Positions 1 to 11,390 of a stretch of DNA of 64,000 nucleotides are shown piece after piece. The DNA is taken from the NCBI GenBank assembly GCA_029948255.1, contig JALIZF010001487.1, positions 38,501 to 102,500 of the forward strand, given 5' to 3'. This stretch comes from Telmatactis stephensoni. Taxonomy: Eukaryota; Cnidaria; Anthozoa; Actiniaria; Isophelliidae. The stretch's first letter is position 1. Each line of letters opens with the position of its first letter. Under the pieces are notes generated by a model. That model saw only the letters and a list, made by a program, of their open reading frames with translations, made no database searches and was not told where the DNA came from. The position numbers were made by a program, and so were the translations under genes.

Positions 1-1512
1 AGTATCATATAAAGTCTTCTTTTTACTTTTCAAGTGCACTTTTTTAGCTATATCGACAATGTCCTGGACAGTGAATGCTCCATCCCACTTTTCGTTAGTG
101 CTATCAGTTTCACTCTCAGTTGAAATGGACTGGACAATACCTTCAATGACATCCCGCTTTCCACCATGATGGATCTCTGTTGCAACATCTACAAAAGCTT
201 GTTTTTGAGCTTTGATGCGCCGCTCTATTGCTTTACTACGGCTTGTTGGATTACTCTTTAGCTGAGCAGTTGACAATGCAGACCTTTTTTGTTTGGGAAT
301 GCCGTATCTTGGTTCATCAGTTTCATCGATACTTTCTGCTGAGCTTAGCTGAATAAAAAGCGATGAACACCAATACTGTTGCAGACGTTGAAGGCGGTCT
401 TTCTCCTGGCCATCGTTAGGACCTTTTACATGGTATTTCATCATCAGCAGAACTGCCGCGGTAGCAAGAATATATCCATTTGACTGTCTTACTTTGTTGA
501 CAAAGGCATTTTGAATTCCTATAGAAAAATTAATGGAACGGATTTACTACAACGTGCGTGTATATAGCGCTGTATACGAGCGTATGATAGAAACACGGTA
601 GTAGCTAAAAAAATCAATAACACCAGATCTAATTCGATACTTCAGTTTTGTTGACTAACTTATCGTTTTAACTATTTAGTGTGTTTTTCTCTTACAGATT
701 TCAAGCAGTTTGAGTGAGCAGCAACTACATCAATTGACTTAGCTATGGGATACGAATTAATTGATTGCATGTTTCTAGTTGAGACAAGCCTTATGATCAC
801 ATCCTTGCCCAATCTATCCGATTTTTATCTTTATAAGTGTGCCAAAAACGTTTTTGTTTTAAGGCTAAAATATCAGGAAAAATGCCCCAGGCAATGTTCC
901 ACAGTTGGATTGTAAACTGTAATTTGATAGCGCTTCAGAAAAAACTTGTGATTTTCTAAAAAAAAAATTTCACGACACTCATCAATATAAAATGGCCAGC
1001 TTGACCTTAACAGAAACAAAATTATTTTCTTTTACAAAAACTATCATTAGTTTCATGGAAAAGAGCATGCTTCCAACTAAGTTTACCTACCATTTGCCTG
1101 TAAAAATTTGTTAATGCGAGTAGTACCATGGTTTGCCACGTGGGATTGAAATCCAAACTCTCTAAAAGCATCAGAAGAAAGAAAATACAGTTTTTCGTGA
1201 AGTCCATACACATCGATATGACAAACCGGCCAACCAAGATCTCTAGTATTTCCAATAAGAGAAAGATTTTCCATATAACTGTGTTGAAGACAAGTGAAAA
1301 GTTTAATCGAGCGGATTCGGGTTGTTAATGATAACTTTTGAAATTATTTCTGAGTGTTTATGATAAGCAATTATTCAGTTGTGGCACCATTGTCGGCACT
1401 TCTTCGGCACTTCCACTTGTTGAATATTCAATGTGCTGGTTTATATTTTGTGAATAAAAGCATATTTTGTTTTGGCGGTGTCTTAAACAACCTACTGACT
1501 TCCGCCGGGCAT
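1..1512 (-). CDS. unrecognised three-exon gene, 5' part
   Basis: Three exons join in phase on the minus strand. Exon 1 (1512-1496) gives MPGGS plus two bases before a CA|GTAGGT donor. Exon 2 (1278-1091) follows a pyrimidine-rich CAACACAG acceptor and contains GWPVCHIDVYGLHEKLYFL and ends at AATG|GTAGGT. Exon 3 (518 to the window edge) follows CTATAG, stays open for about 170 codons and includes NKVRQSNGYILATAAVLLMM, then a polar Lys/Ser-rich stretch. The three phases (2, 1) agree, which supports one gene. I do not recognise the family. Exon 1 is only 17 coding bases, so the start is the weakest part. It could be a host gene or another mobile-element gene; the product continues left of the window. 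Confidence 0.55.
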
Positions 1513-2947
1513 TTTTAGTGCAGCTGCACCACATTCTTTGAAATGAACTACCTGGTAATGAGGCTCTGTTGATAAAAAGACAAAGGCACCGAAAGTTTTA
1601 CCCGACGACTAGTCTTGAATTGAATTGTAATTTGAATTGTAAAAATGCAATTGTAATCGCGCACTTGTTCATATTTCAACGCTAAACAGTCCGAAACTGC
1701 CCGCTTCTTTGGATAAAACAGTCATTTAGAATTAATAAATTATCGTTGTTTGTCATGAGAACTTTAACTGATCTCACTTTTACCTGCAAGCAGAGTTTCG
1801 GCTCTTACCTCTTTTATATTTCACTCAGCTGACTGTACTGAGTCTAATTTATTTCTAGTGTAGACAGTTATTAGTCAAAAAATCTTTCTTAAAAACGTTC
1901 CCGCTATAAAGATTATTAGAGTTTGATAATATTTCGTAGTGGATTTACGGGACGTACTTTGACCAATCATTCCAGTTTTATAATATGATTTACTCAGTAT
2001 TCTAGATCATGCCCGCCTGAGACCCTCAGGGCATATTTATTTTGCTAGTAATTACCAAGGGTTTTTTTGGCAGCGGACAATTTTGGCATATTTCGGGAGC
2101 ATTCTCAATTGATTCTTCAATGAAAATTTACGGGATCACTTTTACATGATAACAGCTGAGAATCGTATGAGTTCAAATTCAGCAAAAATTGTTTTTCATT
2201 GGAGAAAAACTTGAGAATATTTTTGTGGATCATCGAGCACCGTCAAAATGATTGCTGGTCAACTTAGTTAATGTGACATAATACATGTAAGCTTTTAGGT
2301 CTGCCAAGCTTATATTTTTGTATTAAACACATCGGACATTTTGTTAACAAACTTAACGGACTTGTTGCATGACGGCTTGACCTAACTCTGCCTTTATAAT
2401 TAGACTTATAGAAACATATGCAAAATATTTCTGATACGACAATGACTTGGAAACTAACATGTAGGCGATGTTTATACAAGCTGGATTAGCATCTTCAAGT
2501 TTAGTTTTTTTATTCCATTCCCATATATGGTGTTTGATGAATATATACATACTAATAGACCGCACAGAGTGCGGTTGTTAGTGTCCAGGATTAGATCGTG
2601 TTGAAGTCGTAATGAAAACCAAAAGGATGATAATGATCTATTTGGAGCTTTTGCAGCATCTCAACTTAAGGGGATGAACTCTTCTTTCATTACTATTATG
2701 GACTTTCTTTATGTCATAACAAGTCTTATGAAGTGTAAGGTAATTTTTGAAAAAATGAGGTCAACAAATTGATAACAACAAATGTTCACTTTTGACCTCA
2801 ATCAAAAGATAAATTTTCTGAGGAAAGTTCAACCTGCATTTCAGTCATATCTCATTAGTTTGGGTTCATTTGTGAACTAAGATTAATTAAGGAATATAAA
2901 TTATTTACTAAGAAAATCAAAAAGTTTGATTTTGATGAATAATAGTA
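1513..2947. other. no supported gene
   Basis: AT-rich sequence upstream of the left-edge gene. One minus-strand open stretch near 2353-2500 (reading NPACINIAYMLVSKSLSYQK) has a protein-like composition, but I found no splice sites or family resemblance to support it. Nothing else seen. Confidence 0.4.
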
Positions 2948-4854
2948 AACGCCTCTTCATTTAACTTCGTGTATAGGATTTAATTCCGGGCTTTGTGTTT
3001 TAGAGCTAAACATTAGGGGTTTCTTGTCACATTACCTTATCTTTAGGGTTTATAGTTCAAAGCCCTAATGATTAGGGAGCGAGAATGTAGTCTTTTCCGC
3101 AAAGCCCTAACAATTAGGTGAAAAGTGAAATATGCCTCATTATTAGGGATTCTGGCTGAAATGCCCTAATAACTAGGGCATGTTTGTGACTAGAATATCT
3201 AAAAATAGGAAAATTAATCATTGACCTGCAAATGTAATTCTGATTTACGCGCGAAAAGTGAAGCCCGGTCGATCTACACCAAGATATAAGTATAAGCGTA
3301 ATTGGCATATAAAGTAATAAGAAAACGAACAAATCCGTTTTCTCGAGATTACATTTATGCCAGGTCGTTATGTTGTGTCAGCTAAAAAACGCTTATGATT
3401 TTTGTGTCTGTAATCATGTGAACCTAGCCATAAACTATAATTCTAGCGTGATATAGTTCGATCTACTTACCTTTAAGATTGTTCAGTTGCATGTGATCCA
3501 CCAAGTAGTGATAAAAAGCTGTGTCCTGTGTACTGCAGCATTTTTGAACATCGAAAATATTTTCCGTGATTTCTATGTTTTCGATGTAAACTATGGCATT
3601 AGTGATTAGTTTGAAAGCAGCCTGCAAACCGAGCTAATGTACATTTCCTGTCTCCACTTCCCTGCTGGTCGAGTCTCTCTCGTGACAAAGAAAATTTCTT
3701 TGCTGAATAGTCATGAAAGAGACTCTGCTAGCTTGGAAGTCTCCAATTGCGCTTCACTTCGTTGTGTACAATTTATTCTGAGATCTAATCTCGACTCAGC
3801 AATCAAATGCGTTTCCGATTTCTTACATGAACTAAGCATTTATGTAGCAAGACCTTAGCGTTAGGGATTGCTGCAAAAAAGGCCTAATCATTAGGTAATC
3901 CTAACGATTAGGTGTTTTTGTGTACAATTTATTCTGAGATCTAATCTCGACTTAGCAATCAAATGCGTTTCCGATTTCTTACATGAACTAGTAAACATTT
4001 GTGTAGCAAGACCTTAGCATTAGGGATTGCTGTAAAAAGCCCTAATCATTAGGTATAATGAAGATCGCACAACTACTTGACTTAGCCGTAACGATTAGGT
4101 ATTTCTGTGGATAGACATTACAAAAAGGGCCGCTGTCAAATCTGTTGTTCACCGGACCGGAATGAATAATACCTGATAAATATTATACGTTTCCCTCGTT
4201 GTTCCTCTTCGATTCGATAAATCAATTAAAATGAGAAATTTTTACCGAAAATGAAAATTTAACCTTAATTTATAGCAAATCCTAGTTCACAAGTTGCAAA
4301 GTCTGGTCTTCATTCCGGAGTAAGTTTCGATCTGGAACGAAAAGAATTACATATCGTGTTTACATAAAAGAAAATCTGGCTTAAAAAAAAATAAGTGCTT
4401 TTGTCTTTTTCAGTCTTCTTGAATCGTAGCTTTCCTTGCTCGTAAAAAGGTTTCTTTATACTGATCTTCCATAGCGCGTCAACAGTTGACAGTCAGTCCA
4501 CGTGCAAACACTGTACGATGACAAGCAATCGAACGAGCATGGGTGTCGTATTACACTGACAGATTTTATTTTATTCATCTGAACAAAGTTCAGCCTTATT
4601 TATTTTCCCAGACAAAAATACAAATCATTCTACTTTTGCATTTATTGTCAGACAATAACTAATATAGTGAGACGTCAAGCGATCGTGAAACGTCGCGTAG
4701 AATTGTTGACTGATAAATGCGATTGTCGCTTTTGGGTGGTAATTAGCTAGGTCAGATTATCAGATGACACTTTTAAGTCAAATATTTTGCAGAAGAAATT
4801 CAGTTTGGCAAAATAACGAGAGATTACATGCTCAAACAAAGGCTTTTTACAAAT
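2948..4854 (+). repeat. left terminal inverted repeat
   Basis: Reverse complement of 8272-10027. It carries about twelve CCTAAT-type sites, many as palindromes of the form CCCTAATNATTAGGG, clustered near 2990-3180 and 3855-4100. Sub-terminal repeats of this kind are typical transposase-binding sites in other superfamilies. A 156-bp internal tandem duplication (3764-3919 and 3920 to about 4055) explains why this arm is longer than the right one. Confidence 0.85.
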
Positions 4855-5061
4855 CTAGAATATTTCGTGAAAAATTAATCAATTCTGTCTGATATATATT
4901 CTTGATAATCATGAACGTCACGGGACGAGTTTGTCCTCGGCTCTTACAAGGGTCCACTATACCCCTCAAAAAATGAAATTGTAAAAAGATATAGAAATGG
5001 AAAATATCTTGTGCTTACTTGAGTTATGGTATTGGAGAATAAACTCCCTACTCTATTCTAA

Positions 5062-5996
5062 TCATTTTTTGGATTTCTTGACCCCTTTCGTTTTTCGTTT
5101 CTTCGTCATTGTTTGTTGTTCATCTAGGTCTTGTGATTTCCTCTTTTTGCGTTTGCTTTTTAGCGTAACCTGTTACAGATAGTGTAAGAAAGGAAATTAA
5201 CCACTGTCTGAGAAAGGATCATTTTAGTTACTTACTTACGTACCTTGGTAATTCGTCTCTCCTTTGCAAATCTTTGTTCAAGGAAATGATGGACCTGTTG
5301 ATCTTGTTCGGAGAGCAGACTATGGGGGTCTTTGGGTGGTTCAAGATTTTGTCTTTTAACTGCGAGTACGTTATCCAAAAGGAATGGTCCATTCGGGGGA
5401 TTCGCTCTTTTCCCCCGTAGTTCCTGGAGGTAGTCATTCCACCATGATGTCTGATCCTTGCCGAAAAGGCTTCCATACTTCGGTATATCTCTTTCGAGAT
5501 TAGGTAAGATGGAATCCAATTTGACAGGAATACATTTAGGGCTGCCAGAGGGGACTGTTTTAATCAAACGGAGAGGTTCATCTTCATCTTTTGCATCTTT
5601 TTGGCTTTTCTCCTTATTTTTCTCCTTATTTTTATCTTTTTTTTCTTCATTTTTTGGTTTTGGTAGCCAAACTTTGCTGGTACTCCATTTCCTGTACTGC
5701 ACTTGAACCATTCCATTCTTAGATTTTTCGATCTTGAACTGGTGCTGTAGAGAGTGTCCCTCCATTTCCTCAGTGTGTCCTACGAGCCAGTTTTTCACAT
5801 CAAGCATATATCGCACGATGTCCACCTCAGGTGAGGGATTGTACGCTTCCCGGATTTGGTTGGCCAGATCGTCCAGAGTTATAGCATTTTGTTTTCTGAG
5901 ACGTCTTGATATACATGAAAACAGTTGGTCAATGTCTTCATGTGTGTGACCGACCATGAGAAAACCAACGCGAATCTTGACACAAATTAGATAAGG
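5062..5996 (-). CDS. DUF7869-like protein, last two exons
   Basis: Exon 5996-5244 follows an excellent acceptor (CTCCTCTTTAG) and ends at AAG|GTACGTAAGT. Exon 5169-5062 follows CTGTAACAG and reads in phase to a stop. The first exon opens PYLICVKIRVGFLMVGHTHE and continues DIDQLF; this VGHTHEDID signature is what I recall from the C-terminal part of DUF7869 proteins, a multi-copy family in cnidarians and molluscs that looks transposase-related. A Lys/Glu-rich linker follows, then a conserved-looking WWNDYLQELRGK segment. The last exon is very basic (KSKRKKRKSQ and KKRKTKG), a likely nuclear-localisation tail. The N-terminal exons expected upstream are absent, because the opposite strand beyond 6000 is occupied by the plus-strand gene. 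Family assignment is from memory of motifs; the function is unproven. Confidence 0.7.
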
Positions 5997-6114
5997 CTAA
6001 AGAGGAGAAAAACGAATTAAATTCTGTAAGTAAATACAAAGGGTCACGAGTGTCCTATATATCTTTGCATTTTACCAGAAAATTTTAATTTGTTACTGAA
6101 TTTTATGAAAACAG

Positions 6115-8230
6115 CATAATAAAGACCTTCTTCAAAAAATTGGGAGCTTAAAGAACGCTTTAGCTGGGCAAACTAAGGTACGTAGGCGTATGCTCAAATC
6201 TCAGCAAATTATCGTCTTAATACACGCAAAATTTGTTTCAGGAAAGCATTGAAATGCAAAGGCAAATCCAGGACCTAGAGTCTAGAAACAGCAGGATCTC
6301 TAAGGTATGCATAAAAAAATATACTTTGTTTAGATAATTATGAATTTGCATTAACTGATTTCCAAATTTGCTTTGAAGGAGCTCAAAGTGGAAAAACAAA
6401 ACAATGCATATTTGTCCTCACTTGTCAAAGAGAAAGACGAGGTAAAATTAAACCCTGCTGATCATATTATTATTAATGAGTAGCATTTTACGTAACATCT
6501 AAAGATTGAAGTGCTCATCTATTTCAATATCAACAGGAAAATGAACGTCTACGAAAGCGGCTTCGCGAAGACCAACAAGAACACAGCGGACTTGCTAAAG
6601 TAACTATTATATTAGTACTGGTTCTCTGTTGTATTGTTGAGGGGAATCTCGCCTTCAGGCATATATAATTAAAGAGCGCCCAGAGCCATATCAATAAGGT
6701 TTTCCCAACGAGATAATATGGCAGTTTTTGTCGTTCACATAAGCATTAGAAATCTGCAATGCTATAGGGCTTCTCGTTTCGTAGCGATGTTCGTGTCTTT
6801 TAAATAAATTCTGACATTATTGAAAAGACTGGGTATTCTGCTATGTTTACAGAGAAAGTCTTCAGTAAAGAAACAAAAGAGCGTGGCATCTGGAGTTGGA
6901 ACAGACAACGATGCGGTAGGTAAAATGTTTACAATGATTAGTAAAGACAGTTTAACGCTTTAGATGCAACAATCATGCGTAATCTCAAGGTCGTTATTTT
7001 TTTCTTTCTTTCCTTTCCAAAGAGTCTAGAAAAGAGAAAAGAACTAAGCAAAGTCAGAAAAGAGGACCGAGAAACTATTGAGGAATTGGTAAGACGCATA
7101 AAACTATCTGACAAACAAATGTCGATCAATCTAAAAATCTTTTCAACTGTATGATTGTCTCTCAATGGTCTGGTGTCTTTTTAAAAACATAAATTATCTT
7201 AAAATCTGCTATCACTATCTCTCAACATCATCGCGTCTCATTCTTTCATATCTGTATTTTTCTTTTTTGTAAAGGAAAAAGGATTGACTGAGTCGCAATC
7301 GACAAAAGGTAACCCTGAAACATCGGACGTTACAAAGGTAAGGAAGCATCTCCCTCTGTTCTCAATTCATAATAATTAAAAATCAGTTAAAGGCATAGAC
7401 GCATTGCAATTAATGTGTATGCTTATCAGGAAACACAAAGAAGTGATGTCGCCCTAGAAGATCAGAAAGTAAGTCTTTCAATAGTATTTACAAGGGCGGA
7501 TCCAGGGGGAGGGTCGCGGGGGTCAGGACCCCCCCTGTGTCTATCAATGAATATGTCATGAATTTGCGACAGCAGTAATTTTTAAAAGACTCACTTTTAA
7601 CATTCATTGAAATATCACTAAGCAATGCCAACCCTCTACCCATTCAGTTGTAAATATAATATTTTTGTTTCTAATAAAAAATGTTAAAAAATCACTAGTC
7701 TAAGCAATGAATGTCATATTTTCAGCGAGTTTCAATGGCTTAAGACCTTTTCGTTTGGGTTCCCTGTTTGTAAACGCCACGTGACCCCCACCTTTGAAAA
7801 ATCCTGGATCCGCCCTTGATGTATATCAAGGTTTTAGATATTATTAGTTGGAAGTAATGAACGTGATTTCTGAGCTAAATAGTATTGTCAAAATTTTCAT
7901 TAGGTTTACAAATTGAAAGTGGGTGAAATTTGCGTACGAAAGGGAGAAGTAGTTGCTGTGGCCTACGATAATGGCAAATATTATGTGGGCAGCGTAAAGG
8001 AACTCGGCGAGAAACAACCTTCAGTAGAATGGCTGAAACCGGTAAAAGGAAAACAGGGGAGATACAAATGCGGAAAAACTCCTAGTATAGAAAGTGTTGA
8101 GCCACAGTTCATCTTCTTCCAACCAAAATTTAGCAAGGAAAGTAATGCACTGGACATACAAAATTTCAAAGAAATGGAGACAGCCCACAAAATATACCAC
8201 GAAAAATATTTCGCCAAAAAAAGTAGATAG
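6115..8230 (+). CDS. coiled-coil protein with C-terminal Tudor/SH3-like domain, 5' end missing
   Basis: Nine phase-0 exons: 6115-6177, 6242-6304, 6379-6441, 6537-6599, 6853-6915, 7023-7088, 7275-7337, 7430-7468 and 7904-8230. All have GT-AG borders. Six are exactly 63 nt (21 residues, three heptads), one is 66 and one 39. Their products are Glu/Lys/Gln-rich helices, most starting with Glu, such as ENERLRKRLREDQQEHSG, fitting a parallel coiled coil. The last exon encodes a compact domain (KVGEICVRKGEVVAVAYDNG, then KYYVGSVKEL and VEWLKP) resembling Tudor/SH3-like barrels found at the ends of some transposon proteins. No start codon in phase is found before 6115. The gene is probably an accessory protein of the surrounding element. 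The role is inferred only from position. Confidence 0.7.
7491..7818. mobile_element. 328-bp MITE in an intron
   Basis: Begins CAAGGGCGGATCCAGG and ends with the inverted CCTGGATCCGCCCTTG. It contains no ORF and sits in the last intron of the coiled-coil gene, between exons 8 and 9. I found no clear target duplication. It post-dates the host element unless it is a fixed part of it. Confidence 0.65.
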
Positions 8231-8271
8231 CTTAAATAAAAAAAATTTAATATAAGTAGATAAGTAGATAT

Positions 8272-10027
8272 ATTTGTAAAAAGCCTTTGTTTGAGCATGT
8301 AATCTCTCGTTATTTTGCCAAACTGAATTTCTTCCTGCAAAACATTTGACTAATAAAAGTGTCATCTGATAATCTGACCTAGCTAATTACCACCCAAAAG
8401 CGACAATCGCATTTATCAGTCAACAATTCTACGTGACGTTTCACGATCGCTTGACGTCTCACTATATTAGTTATTGTCTGACAATAAATGCAAAAGTAGA
8501 ATGATTTGTATTTTTGTCTGGGAAAATAAATAAGGCTGAACTTTGTTCAGATGAATAAAATAAAATCTGTCAGTGTAATACGACACCCATGCTCGTTCGA
8601 TTGCTTGTCATCGTACAGTGTTTGCACGTGGACTGACTGTCAACTGTTGACGCGCTACGGAAGATCGGTATAAAGAAACCTTTTTTACGAGCAAGGAAAG
8701 CTACGATTCAAGAAGACTGAAAAAGACAAAAGCACTTATTTTTTTAAAGCCAGATTTTCTTTTATGTAAACACGATATGTAATTCTTTTCGTTCCAGATC
8801 GAAACTTTATATTCCGGAATGAGGACCCAAGACTTTGCAACTTGTGAACTAGGATTTGCTATAAATTAAGGTTAAATTTTCATTTTCGGTAAAAATTTCT
8901 CATTTTAATTGATTTATCGAATCGAAGAGGAACAACGAGGGAAACGTATAATATTTATCAGGTATTATTCATTCCGGTCCGGTGAACAACAGATTTGACA
9001 GCGGCCCTTTTTGTAATGTCTATCCACAGAAATACCTAATCGTTAGGGCTAAGTCAAGTAGTTGTGCGATCTTCATTATACCTAATGATTAGGGCTTTTT
9101 GCAGCAATCCCTAACGCTAAGGTCTTGCTACATAAATGCTTAGTTCATGTGAGAAATCGGAAACGCATTTGATTGCTAAGTCGAGATTAGATCTCAGAAT
9201 AAATTGTACACAACGAAGTGAAGCGCAAGTGGAGACTTCCAAGCTAGCAGAGTCTCTTTCATGACTATTCAGCAAAGAAATTTTCTTTGTCACGAGAGAG
9301 ACTCGGCCAGCAGGGAAGTGGAGACAGGAAATGTACATTAGCTCGGTTTGCAGGCTGCTTTCAAACTAATCACTAATGCCATAGTTTACATCGAAAACAT
9401 AGAAATCACGGAAAATATTTTCGATGTTCAAAAATGCTGCAGTACACAGGACACAGCTTTTTATCACTACTTGGTGGATCACATGCAACTGAACAATCTT
9501 AAAGGTAAGTAGATCGAACTATATCACGCTAGAATTATAGTTTATGGCTAGGTTCACATGATTACAGACACAAAAATCATAAGCGTTTTTTAGCTGACAC
9601 AACATAACGACCTGGCATAAATGTAATCTCGAGAAAACGGATTTGTTCGTTTTCTTATTACTTTATATGCCAATTACGCTTATACTTATATCTTGGTGTA
9701 GATCGACCGGGCTTCACTTTTCGCGCGTAAATCAGAATTACATTTGCAGGTCAATGATTAATTTTCCTATTTTTAGATATTCTAGTCACAAACATGCCCT
9801 AGTTATTAGGGCATTTCAGCCAGAATCCCTAATAATGAGGCATATTTCACTTTTCACCTAATTGTTAGGGCTTTGCGGAAAAGACTACATTCTCGCTCCC
9901 TAATCATTAGGGCTTTGAACTATAAACCCTAAAGATAAGGTAATGTGACAAGAAACCCCTAATGTTTAGCTCTAAAACACAAAGCCCGGAATTAAATCCT
10001 ATACACGAAGTTAAATGAAGAGGCGTT
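8272..10027 (-). repeat. right terminal inverted repeat
   Basis: Mirror of the left arm, from ATTTGTAAAAAGCC next to the end of the plus-strand gene out to GGCGTT. It has a single copy of the segment that is duplicated in the left arm. The short ORFs in both arms (for example 3114-3332 and 9643-9861) are the same sequence read from each arm and show no family resemblance; I regard them as non-coding. Confidence 0.85.
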
Positions 10028-10240
10028 AGTATATATATATAACTTTATATATTTTTTCATATAGTTTTTAATTATAGATTTTTAGGATTTTATTATAGTT
10101 ATATTATTAATCAGTTAGTGATTTATTTGTAGCTTATTAGTATTTTGTTGTGGCATACCTGTGAAATAGCTTTGTTTTAGCTAAGTGTATTGACCACGTT
10201 AAATAAAGTTTACATTTACATTACATTTACATTACATTGT
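10028..10240 (+). mobile_element. LINE-like 3' tail with (ACATTT) repeats
   Basis: An AT-rich segment leads to GTTAAATAAAGTTTACATTT followed by further ACATTT/ACATT units. A polyadenylation-like AATAAA immediately followed by a microsatellite is typical of L2/CR1-type LINE or SINE 3' ends. Three similar tails occur elsewhere in the window. No coding part remains. Confidence 0.45.
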
Positions 10241-10698
10241 GTTTGTAAAAACGTTTTGAAGTTTTTAAATAGGTAAAAAAGATAAAGAATTTTTAAGGAA
10301 GCTGAAACATGTTGTGTTGATTTGGTATTTGACAGATACTAGCCACAATTTGAGCTCCAAATGCCATGAAACCCTATTAATGGGCCATGAATTCAGCATT
10401 TTCAAAATTTCAGGGTGTCTACACAAACCATTAATTTACCATGAAACTATGCAAAAGTTAAGCCATGCACTTTTCATGGTCCATAAAAACATTGAAGAAT
10501 GATGTGATGCCAATTTCATGGACCATGAAAATAGTGCCACACGTAAATATGTTAAATATGAACCCAAATCAGTAACTCATGAAAATATATAACTCATGCA
10601 TTGTTTTGTGATAGTGATTTCACAAGAGTCTTGAACTTTGAATGCAATTGTTCCTTGTGTTAATTACTGACATTCTTTGTGCCTTTTTAAAGAACTTT

Positions 10699-10927
10699 TA
10701 TGCTATGTGTTATTGTAAAAAGCCATATGCGGACATTGTGTTGGTCACGCTCGGTTTGGTGAGAATGAAGGCAGCAGAAAACAAAGTAGACTTGAGTTAT
10801 GGCAAACTTTGGCCATGTGAGTGGCCGTTTAATTACAACACTAAATTGTACAATTTCTTTGCCACAAACTTATTAATAAGGATGACTTAACCCTATAAAA
10901 GACTTTGTTCTCAGCAAAGGTGAGGGT
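10699..10927 (+). repeat. 229-bp direct repeat, copy 1
   Basis: Nearly identical to 11162-11390 and the same length. Each copy is open in one frame (ending LLIRMT) and contains a TATAAAAGACTT box, but nothing resembles a known protein. The 234-bp spacer is GC-richer (GGAGGAGAAGGGGTGG). It could be paired short LTRs or a tandem duplication; no primer-binding site was seen. Confidence 0.6.
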
Positions 10928-11161
10928 GAAAACCGCCGGCTTGTCCCCTTATTGTCCACTGGAGGAGAAGGGGTGGAGGAGGGAAAAACCTTGTGTTGAT
11001 AAAGATGGCACTGTCAACCGATCGATAAAGCAGAGGGAGCAAGGACGTTGAGGCTTGTGACGACATAGTTGACCATACCGGAAGTTCCTAACCGAAAGTG
11101 AGAACAAAGTCATAGCACATTGCATAAAATCATTTATTTACTGCGTAAATTAAATTTGCTA

Positions 11162-11390
11162 TATGCTATGTGTTATTGTAAACAGCCATACGCGGACAAT
11201 GCGTTGGTCGCGCTCGGTTTGGTGAGAATGAAGGCAGCAGAAAACAAAGTAGACTTGAGTTATGGCAAACTTTGGCCACGTGAGTATCCATTTAATTACA
11301 ACACAAAATTGTACAATTTCTTTGCCACAAACTTATTAATAAGGATGACTTAATCCTATAAAAGACTTCGTTCTAAGCAAAGGTGAGGGT
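11162..11390 (+). repeat. 229-bp direct repeat, copy 2
   Basis: Second copy of the repeat at 10699-10927, differing at scattered positions. The sequence beyond it, up to about 12030, holds no gene I can support; it contains two similar short segments each beginning near ATGAGATTGGCCCCTGCTC and GAGAATGGTCCCTGCTC. Confidence 0.6.

Larger units (their letters stand above)
2948..10027. mobile_element. DNA transposon with ~1.8 kb terminal inverted repeats and DUF7869-like gene
   Basis: The two ends are reverse complements: the left end starts AACGCCTCTTCATTTAAC and the right end finishes with its complement. The inverted arms run about 1.9 kb on the left (2948-4854) and 1.76 kb on the right (8272-10027) and look almost identical by eye. 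AGTA flanks both ends (2944-2947 and 10028-10031), a candidate 4-bp target duplication. The 3.4 kb core holds two divergent partial genes: minus-strand DUF7869-like exons and a plus-strand coiled-coil/Tudor-like gene. Both lack their 5' ends, so this copy is probably an internally deleted derivative. The superfamily is not assigned. The near-identity of the arms suggests recent insertion or gene conversion. Confidence 0.8.

Noticed and set aside
2353..2565. Minus-strand ORF upstream of the left-edge gene
   Set aside because: Somewhat protein-like, but no splice sites in phase with the neighbouring gene and no recognisable motif.
3114..3332. 72-codon ORF present in both TIRs (also 9643-9861)
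   Set aside because: Identical only because the arms are inverted copies; no family resemblance, and it overlaps the palindromic sub-terminal sites.
2990..4105. Interstitial telomere repeats
   Set aside because: TTAGGG/CCCTAA half-sites are isolated in palindromes, not in tandem arrays.
5994..6026. Possible extra upstream exon of the coiled-coil gene (KAKEEKNELNS before AATTCT|GTAAGT)
   Set aside because: The phase and donor fit, but the sequence is the complement of the pyrimidine tract of the minus-strand acceptor and has no acceptor or start of its own.
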